Source of the DNA: Mugil cephalus
Lineage: Eukaryota > Chordata > Actinopteri > Mugiliformes > Mugilidae
Reading direction: 5' to 3'
Assembly: GCF_022458985.1 (NCBI RefSeq)
Contig: NC_061772.1
Coordinates: forward strand, 8,236,001-8,300,000
DNA length: 64,000 nucleotides
The position numbers and the translations under genes were made by a program. Shown in pieces: positions 55,141 to 64,000 of the stretch. Each line of letters opens with the position of its first letter. The stretch's first letter is position 1. The notes beneath the pieces were generated by a model, which did not search any database, was not told the origin of the DNA, and was given only the letters and a program-made list of their open reading frames with translations.

Positions 55141-56710
55141 ATCAGAAACATTATTCACTATTTTTTGATAGTACTATCAGTGTAGATCAGTTCTGTCCTC
55201 GATAGGTACTTAAACATTTATTCACTTCAGTCACTGCAGAGTTGACACTACGGCGAACATTTTGAGGGTTAAAGCAGTTCATAAAATCAGCCACAGGAGG
55301 GCAGTATGAATGTTGTAGAGATGAGCCTCAAATCTAACACACACGCACACAAAGACAAAGTCGTGATTGATCAATGCAGCTCAAACGAGATGTAAACTCG
55401 ATTGATTTGAACGGATTAAACTGGCGACAGGGGCAAATTCGCTGTTAGGCCTATATTAACATGCTGGCGGGGTATTAAATGTTTTTGTCTTTCCCATACT
55501 ACTGTTGTATCCTCATGTGCTTTGTGATGATTCATTTATACAGATTAAAGTAGCAATATGCATATGTTAACCTCTTAATTTACAAAAAAAAAAAAAAGAT
55601 TTGAAAGAATTATTTGACTCTGTTCATGGCTCAGATTGATTCAAGTCTGGCCATCCTTTCAGCAGTGAAAGAAGTATTCAGATCCTACGCCATCCGTAAA
55701 TATGCTTCAGTTAAGTAAAAGTACAGAAAGATTAGTGGGAAAACATACTTGTAAAAGTGCAAATAGATTGCCTGTGTGAGGATATATATTAGACTATATT
55801 TAATGAGTCCTATTATACCATGAAAACAGTTGCAATCTTTAGTGACTGCAAAAATATGCAACATCTAGTTAACATCAACATATAATCGAATTTCAAAAAC
55901 TTGTCACTTGTGGTCCAATTCTCTTGATTCCAATAACCTGCTGTAGATAGACTATAGCAGGTAGTCTACGTCTGCACCTGGGCACCCAAAGAGCTGATGT
56001 CATATCACTCCATGTGTGGAAAGTCTGACATGGATTGGTAAGTGGAAAACAAGTTATTTCTGGATTGTTGTGATAGGTCGAGTGTCAACTGTGCAGAGAG
56101 AAAACAGTCCCTGTGACTGTGAAATATGTAAATACCCTATAAACAGAGAGAAAACTAGTTTCCGCACAGAAACTGTCCAGTTACATATCTCGCCTGGTTT
56201 GAATATCAAATATTCAAACCACAATTCCCAGAAAAGGGACATGGGTCCTCGGGGAATTATCAGTGTAATTAGGATACATAGAATGGGTGCTTGTGGGTGT
56301 GGACATTATTTATGGAACCTGAACAAGTCTTACAGCTCATTATCACAGCCTCTAACAATCCTCTCAGGACTGCTTAGGACAGTTTCCTCATGTATAAATT
56401 GTGAGACAAGTCTAGGTTTTTAACTCTAGTGTGTATTTTTGTAAATATTACAATGAGTAAAGAAACTACTAGGTCAGCCTGTCATTTACAGCCTTTTTTT
56501 TTCCGCATTTAAAATAAATTATTAATTTGTTACATAACCAACAGAACATTTTGTCCATTCAGTGTTTTCAGATGCACTGCACTGGTATGGACTCTATACC
56601 TATCACGTCCTAAGATGCAAGGATGAAACAAATGTCCACGGTGACTGTGTCCCTGTCTTCGTGCCTCTTCTTGTTTTATCACCATCTTTTTTCTCATGGT
56701 TTTCCTCTAG
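55141..56710. other. ctcf/carmil2 interval, no exons recognised
   Basis: AT-rich sequence. If the CARMIL2-like gene were complete, its pleckstrin-like and leucine-rich-repeat exons would lie here, but no LRR-like frame is present on either strand. A (A)n run is at about 55,585. Confidence 0.5.
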
Positions 56711-59700
56711 GAGAAGGGAGGGGGCAGAGAAAGGCGAGGTTCTGTTGTCAGATCTGTCAGTCCAGGCGCCCAGGCCCCTCCCACCTCAGTATAGAGGCAT
56801 TACATACTGCTGGTGCTGGTGCTCTTAGCAACGGTGCCTCAGCAACAGAGCCACGGCAACAGAGCTCCACGGCAACAGCGTGCCGTGTCTCCCCAATGGA
56901 GCTGCCATTGGGCGGACCAGCGCTCAGGCACTACACCCAGAGCAGACCGAGACCTCACCGACAAAAACTGAACTATCGTCCCAGCAGACCGCAGGTACTA
57001 TGAGGGAGGATCAGAGAGGTTCTGTGAAAATGGAGAGTGGCGGAAAGGTGGTGTGTGTGAGGAGAGAAAATGGACGGGAGGGAGAGAGAAGAGATGTGAG
57101 AGGGTAGAGAGGGGAGAGGCAGGGGGAAGGGAAGGATGCAGAGGGAGTGCTGTAAAAGATGCCTGGTCCCTGCTCAAATAAGGCAGTCCTGTTTTACCGG
57201 TCACCGGCTGCTTGAAGACTCTATTTTCTGTCTGTGAGAGCGTGTAGACCGCATACGAGAGCGGATGGTAGTTTGCTCTGAATGTCTTTTAATGCTCTCT
57301 CTGGAAAAGGCTAACGGTGCTAATTTTTTTTTTTTTTTACAGGATTGCATGAAAATGTGTGTGATCATCCATTTTCCACTGAGCTGATCATGTTGTCACA
57401 GAGCTTTTAGGCTGGAGACATATAGTCACTCCCTTGGAGACAAACGGCCTAGGAGACAAAATTCAAGCTATTCCCCTGACAGGGTATCATGTAACGGTGA
57501 CTTCTGCTAAAATTGTGTTCTGCAGTCAACCCCCTTGACTTTCATTGTTACTTGTGGCCACAGATGTTAATATGATCAACATGATGCAACTCTGTATAGC
57601 TATCGTATTACCTACATTGGCAAAATGAGTTATCACGCTCTCATTCCGCATGTAAAATCCTGTGACGCCCCCCCATTGTACGTTACTGAGCAACTGACTC
57701 CCAGGAGGCCTGGTCCGTAGCATAAATGGATGAGAGATTCAAACCAAAATACACCTATAGAGGCAGGGGGAGCACTAGTGCAAGAGTGTGTGGGTTTTTA
57801 GTGGTGATGGTTATGTAATTTAAAGTTACATATGATGCAAGTTGCTTTTCATCATCAGTTTGTTTGATGTTTGGTGCAAAATGTTGTCTTTGTCTGTGTG
57901 CGGTAACCAGGAAACGATAATTGAGAGTGAAAATGAAGTCCTTGAGCTCATGGGGCGAGTGGATGAAGGAGTTGAGGAGTTCTTCACTAAAAGAGTACTT
58001 CCTACTGAGACACTGTGAGTATGAGAGGTGACAGATGAGCCCAGTGCCAAGTTCACTGTTTAATGAGACTCATACAGTACAGATGAATAGCTGTAGATCT
58101 GATACATATGATTCTTTGTATAGGAAACAACAAGATGACGAAGCTATCACAGTACACGAAGTGGCTCCTGCCAGCTCAGTCCCTTGTCCACCCCCGACCA
58201 AAACGCTCAGGAGGAAGCTTGGAGATTTCTTCACACTCAAAAAGAGGCGAGGTTTGAAATCAGAGACAAGCCATGAGGGCCGGACCAAAAAGGCCTCCAT
58301 CGCTGATCTCATTCGCCCTCTCAGGGAGGTCGCCAGATCAGAGAAAGAGAAAGAGAAAGATAGGGAGCGGGTGAAGGAGCAGGACAAGGAAAATGAGAAG
58401 GATAAAGTAAAGGAACATCCCAGTGCTGTGTCTGGAGAGGCAGCTGTTCAGGAGACACCTGTCTCTGGTGGCGCTCCACCGCTCAGAGGCGAAGCAGTGC
58501 CTCCCCGCCGAGCTCTCAGAGAGGGGAAATCCCAGTCACTCATTTTACTGTCTGGATCAGCAGCGGCAGGGACCACCAATGCCCGAAACACTGCAAAGGT
58601 GAGCAGTACTTTACTTTCATTTCATTAATACAGTTTTTTCTTTTTTTTTTTTGAACACTCATTCACCTCCTGATTTCAGAAACAATTGGAAGGCCAACAC
58701 AGCTTTGAACAGAAGCTCCATCTCATGCTTCAACGTATTGGGGTTTCCAAACAACAGCCAGGAGAGACGCAGGTGTGTGAATGTGTGTCTCTGAATTTAT
58801 ATGTATACATTAGGAGTCACAGTGTTAAAATATCCCTTTTGTTCTTGTAGAATCAAGAAGGAGAGATGAAAAAGGCAGAGTCTGAAGGTATGTCCTTTTG
58901 TCTGTGTGATGTTTAATACGATTAGAGGCTTCTCTGCTCCAGATTAGTGTTAATTAAACAAAATGAATCTTTCAAGTTGAGTGTCAAATGGAGAGGCTTC
59001 TTGACATGGATCGGTTTTCCATTAAAAAGATTAAATATCTCCGACGCAGTGCTGATGAGATAAGCAGGATTATTCGGCTCTTTCCTTCTACTGTAGAAAT
59101 GTAATAGAGAATTAATTCCTCTGGTAAAATATGGTGTAAATTATCTTTGTGCTTCAGGAACCATCATTGACAGTAAACCTGAGCCCCCTCCCACTTTCTC
59201 CAAACCTCGAACAATGTCTGCGTCATCAGGTGAGACGTAAACACTGATTTTCTGTTCTTTCACAAGTACACACTTGAAATAAGCTAAGTCATTTCCATAT
59301 GTTTTTCCTCAGACACAAGGCATCAAATTCGGGCCAGTGTTTCAGCACACGAGGCAGCTGGGAAACCTGCCTTGCTGCCAAAGCCGGTTATCAAACCAGG
59401 TCCACCCCTAACAACATCTGGCCGCAACACACCTGAGAATGAGCTAGCCCAAATACAGGAAGCGGAGACAAACACGCCCACTAAACCCGGCCCGGCTCCG
59501 GCTCCAGCTCCATCGACTCCTACCGCTCCTGCCCTCACTGCTACTACCGCTCCCACTGAACCGACAATCTCTGACTCAACTAATTTTACAGTTTCCCCTT
59601 CAAGTACTGTAACTCCCTCTGACACAGATATATGCACTGACTCTGTTAACCCTACTACAGCAGCTACAACACCCACTAGTGGTACAGTGCTTGACAGTAA

Positions 59701-61072
59701 AGCCTCGATTCCCGACACTAGTGCTTCTACCACTGAAATACCCACCTCTACTTTCCAGACAACACTTACAAGCACCACTGCACCCACAGAGGCCCCCACC
59801 TCTGTCTCAGATACCCCCACCTCCTCAGAGTCCATTACTCCAAGCCTCTCTGTCACTTCCAGCTCAGCAACAATAACCAGTCCTTCCATTACCACTTCAG
59901 AAACAGTTTCTGCTCCTAGCATCGAAGGCTCAGTTTCCAAAACAACAACAGATCTGTCAGCTAAATCGACTTTGCCAGAGCAGAATAGTAGTCTCTCAGT
60001 TGATGCTGCTCCTGCTGCTGGTAGTGATGCAGCTATTTCTGTCACCACCGCAGCTTTTTCCCCCTCCACCAGCACAACAGATGTGCCACCAGGCATATCT
60101 GCCACCATAGGTTCAGTTTCTACTGGTGACTCAACATCCAGTAGCTCTGTAACATTAGTTTCATCTGTCACTGACACTACATGTCCTCCTCGTAACTCGC
60201 ATGACATAATCACAACTGCAGCTTCTCATGATGCCCCCATTACCACTTCCTCCACCATGATCTCTACCGCCCTTCCTCCCCCCACCACCGCTGCTGAAAC
60301 CATCGATCCGGCATCCAGCGCCGACTCTGTCTCTACACCTGCCATTATACACCCCGCCTCCGCTAACGCGGACGACATGTCTGTTCCCTCCACTTCTTCC
60401 AGTAAAACAAACCCCACAGGCACCTTTTCCACTGCCACTAGTTTAAACCGTGCAGATACCACTTCTACCACTAGCTCAGCAGCTGCTATCAGCTCCCCAC
60501 ACGCAACTGACCCAGACCCACCTCCTTCTAGCAATGTCAGCATTACCGTCACACCACCCGTCTCTGACCTGCCTGCCACCGATAACTCAGGTGCTGCTTC
60601 TCATCATGTGACCAGTTCAGCACCGTCTAAGGATACTCCAGGCTCTGGCAACGACTTGCATACATCTTCCGAACAGCAATCTGGTAAAGAACCCGCGAAA
60701 AAAGACACTGGTAAGATTTAAGCTCTATGAATATGTGATGCATGCTTATATGTATTCTTTGGATCCATGTGTATGTTGAATGGTGTCTTTTGTGATTTCC
60801 CCCCAACAGGAGATGAGGAGATGGAGATGGTTCAAAAGAGCAAGATAACCGAGATGGATGAGAAGGAGGGGGCTGATGACAGTAAGAAGAGCAACAGCGA
60901 GAAACCAACGCTGGTCAACAAACAGCTGACAGGAAAAGAAGGGCAGGAAGTGACAGCTGAGGTTGTCACACTGGCTGAGCCTGCATCAGGAAAAGAGGGT
61001 GAGCGGAGCACAACTGAGCGAGAGGTAGAGCGTCAGAAGCAAGAAGAAACTAAAGCAGTGAGTGATAAGTAA
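56711..61072 (+). CDS. carmil2: CARMIL2-like (RLTPR) C-terminal half: capping-protein regulator without LRR part
   Basis: Eight exons join in frame: 56711-56994, 57911-58014, 58124-58598, 58680-58772, 58851-58887, 59158-59229, 59313-60710 and 60810-61072, giving about 908 residues to TAA. The first begins at an acceptor in phase 1, so an upstream exon is required but not found. Exon 1 holds the CPI motif LRHYTQSRPRPHRQK and exon 2 the CARMIL-specific MGRVDEGVEEFFTKR, which bind actin capping protein and weaken its hold on barbed ends. A basic stretch, RRKLGDFFTLKKRR, and a Lys/Glu-rich helix follow. Exon 7 encodes about 466 residues of Ser/Thr/Pro-rich low complexity. Position beside ctcf suggests CARMIL2 (human 16q22.1, a CD28 co-stimulation factor); CARMIL1 or CARMIL3 are the alternatives. 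Human CARMIL2 has about 1,435 residues with PH and LRR domains first. Confidence 0.75.
56923..56967 (+). other. carmil2: CPI motif (capping-protein interaction)
   Basis: LRHYTQSRPRPHRQK fits the CPI consensus LxHxTxxRPxxxxx shared by CARMIL, CD2AP, CIN85 and related proteins. It is the best single evidence for a CARMIL gene here. Confidence 0.88.
57950..57994 (+). other. carmil2: CSI motif (CARMIL-specific interaction)
   Basis: MGRVDEGVEEFFTKR is almost the same as the CSI segment of vertebrate CARMIL1. This motif is restricted to CARMIL proteins, so it separates this gene from other CPI-motif proteins. Confidence 0.88.
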
Positions 61073-62202
61073 AAATGAAGAAATGGCTAAATACGGGACC
61101 AACTACTGTGACGGCGGAAAGAGAGGCCACAGTAAAGGATAAACGGGACGGGACGATCTATGGCACTTCCTACAGGGACCACCACATCACAGCAGCACAC
61201 CACAAAGGGTGGACCACTGGACCAAAGAACTCAGATCCCCTTGGTGTGACGTAAACAACAAATCCAGCAGTGTCTTTGTCCTTTTTTAACTTCTGTTTGA
61301 AATTTTGAATTGCACGTATGATTATATGTACCATAAGACAACTACTGTGGTAAAAGACACCATGTTTACAATAGATGGATAAAAGACATAGTTATGACTA
61401 TTAAATGGAATATTCAGTTGACCGAGTCATTTCCTGGGCTTGAATACATTATTGCATAATTTGTTTTTTGTTTGTGGCCGGAAGATCTAAACACGCACGT
61501 GTTCGCTTTTACTGGAGATTTCAGCTTTTACATAGAGGAAGACAGAGATGTTATTGAAAGCTCTGGAAAAAGACAGTAAGGAAGTTATGAGTTAAGAAAT
61601 CTAACAACTATATCTGAGGTCAGGTTTTAGGCTGATGTTTGTATGTTTGTGGGGTAACAATGTGAATGTACATATTTATTCTTTTATATATTATTTATTC
61701 ATTTGTAAGAGGCCATGAACAATATTAAACATAAATGTTAACATTTATATTCCTCATTAAGTCATGTCTCAAAAGAGAGTCAAAACACAAGACGAAACGC
61801 CTTTCATAACTGACATCACAACAACTAGGACAGCATGGAAATAACATTTCTACATTTCATTTCTATTGATCTAATGGCATGAAAGTGTCCAGAGTTTTAT
61901 TTTTATTATCAAGAAAACATAATAGAAACTTAATTTCTTGGCCCATGCTGATAAATACAGCGATTTAACAGCATACAGGGCTTCATCCACTATACACAGC
62001 AGAGTGCACCTCCTTTACACAATTCTCAGTTTGTCACAACTTGGTTTTTGAGAAAAAAAAATGTTTATCGGAAACTAGAGTGATATTCCTAATGGACTAC
62101 ACGTTGATCTTGCACATATTCCTTATAACTTATGAATGAATGGGTAGCGATTTATTGTACATTAGACAGTCAGGTCAGATGACACTCTCTTAATGCAATA
62201 AA
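61073..62202 (+). other. carmil2: carmil2-like 3'UTR and downstream sequence
   Basis: AT-rich, without open frames. The best poly(A) signal is AATAAA at 62,197-62,202; earlier variants may be used. Sequence from 62,203 to about 62,520 is spacer before the nudt21 promoter. Confidence 0.4.
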
Positions 62203-62539
62203 AGGTCTACCACAGTGGAGGAGTGGAAACAAACAGTTGAAGCACAGAGAGCTTTGGTTTGTTTTTGTTTACTACACAAAGCCACTAACCAGACTATTGT
62301 ACTGGTGTCAGTCATAAGATAAGGGATATGATATATAACACAGAAATCAAATGGACACATTTCATCCTTATATAGTTATATGTACACTTAAACAGGGTCT
62401 CTATTTTTTCTTATCTCTGGCAAAACAGACAACCATGACATGTTTTTAGTTAGTGAAACATTTACCGCTATGCATTGATCCTGTTTTTTCCTGTGTAGGC
62501 CTATAGTTTAAACTGGTTTCCATTACACTGTAGCAGTCT

Positions 62540-62759
62540 GCTTATAGTTCGTCATCCGGACCGACAGGCGTCGCTGGCGAACATGTCGCCCACAGAAATC
62601 GTATTTTACCCGGAAGAAGAGGACCGCGGTTGAACGACGGTAGCGAAGTAGTTGTAGAAGGTTTTTCACGGTTTCTTTTGCCATTCAGATAAACCCAATA
62701 AACCAGAAAGCAGCTACCCTCAGAGGTGCACTCGCACGTCTTTGAGCAACACGGTAGAG
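62540..62759 (+). promoter_or_regulatory. nudt21: nudt21 promoter and 5'UTR with a short upstream frame
   Basis: A GC-rich patch with ACCCGGAAGAAG, an ETS site, precedes the start codon. An upstream ATG at 62,583 opens a 16-codon frame (MSPTEIVFYPEEEDRG) ending TGA at 62,631-62,633. If transcription starts upstream of it, this would be a regulatory uORF. The start site is not determinable. Confidence 0.45.

Positions 62760-64000
<1,241 letters not shown>

Noticed and set aside
59323-60213. 296-codon open frame on the minus strand
   Set aside because: Antisense of the Ser/Thr-rich carmil2 exon. The Val/Glu/Gly bias is what reversed Ser/Thr/Pro codons give, and the plus-strand frame is anchored by splice sites.

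Overview
The window is vertebrate nuclear DNA, almost certainly from a ray-finned (teleost) fish. Protein-coding exons are short and conserved, introns are compact and AT-rich, and the mobile DNA is typical of fish: Tc1-like transposons (one complete), an L2/CR1-clade LINE and several Tc1-derived relics. Nothing is bacterial: there are no operons, CRISPR arrays or Shine-Dalgarno sites. Gene models were built by hand from splice sites, reading-frame continuity and family knowledge. From memory, gene order matches pieces of three human regions, 15q21.3, 19q13 and 16q.

Left block (1-26,300; human 15q21.3-like): the 3' end of ccpg1 (+, ER-phagy receptor, luminal part only), then convergent pigb (-, GPI mannosyltransferase 3, complete in 12 coding exons, with one AT-AC U12-type intron and one GC-AG intron). 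Next come the microprotein gene pigbos1 (+, 53 codons), a decayed L2 LINE, and rab27a (+, complete, 5 coding exons after a noncoding first exon). The long first intron of rab27a holds a complete Tc1 transposon with an intact 336-residue transposase, and 290 bp further on a decayed second Tc1-type element.

Middle (26,690-34,240): vrk3 (+), a predicted 540-residue pseudokinase with an N-terminal zinc ribbon and 14 coding exons. Two Tc1-derived relics lie in its introns.

Right block (35,595-64,000; human 16q-like): ripor1 (-) in 14 coding exons, but without the C-terminal third expected for the family. Then ctcf (-), complete, 753 residues, 11 zinc fingers and a cohesin-binding YDF motif. Then a CARMIL2-like gene (+) that carries the CPI and CSI capping-protein motifs and a large Ser/Thr-rich exon, but has no PH/leucine-rich-repeat half in the available space. 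Last is the start of nudt21 (+, CFIm25), cut by the window end.

The strongest leads are the two half-genes either side of ctcf (C-terminally short ripor1, LRR-less carmil2), the AT-AC intron in pigb, the intact Tc1 with IR/DR ends in rab27a, and an unassigned GC-rich open region with an RFX-like X-box at 46.4-46.9 kb.
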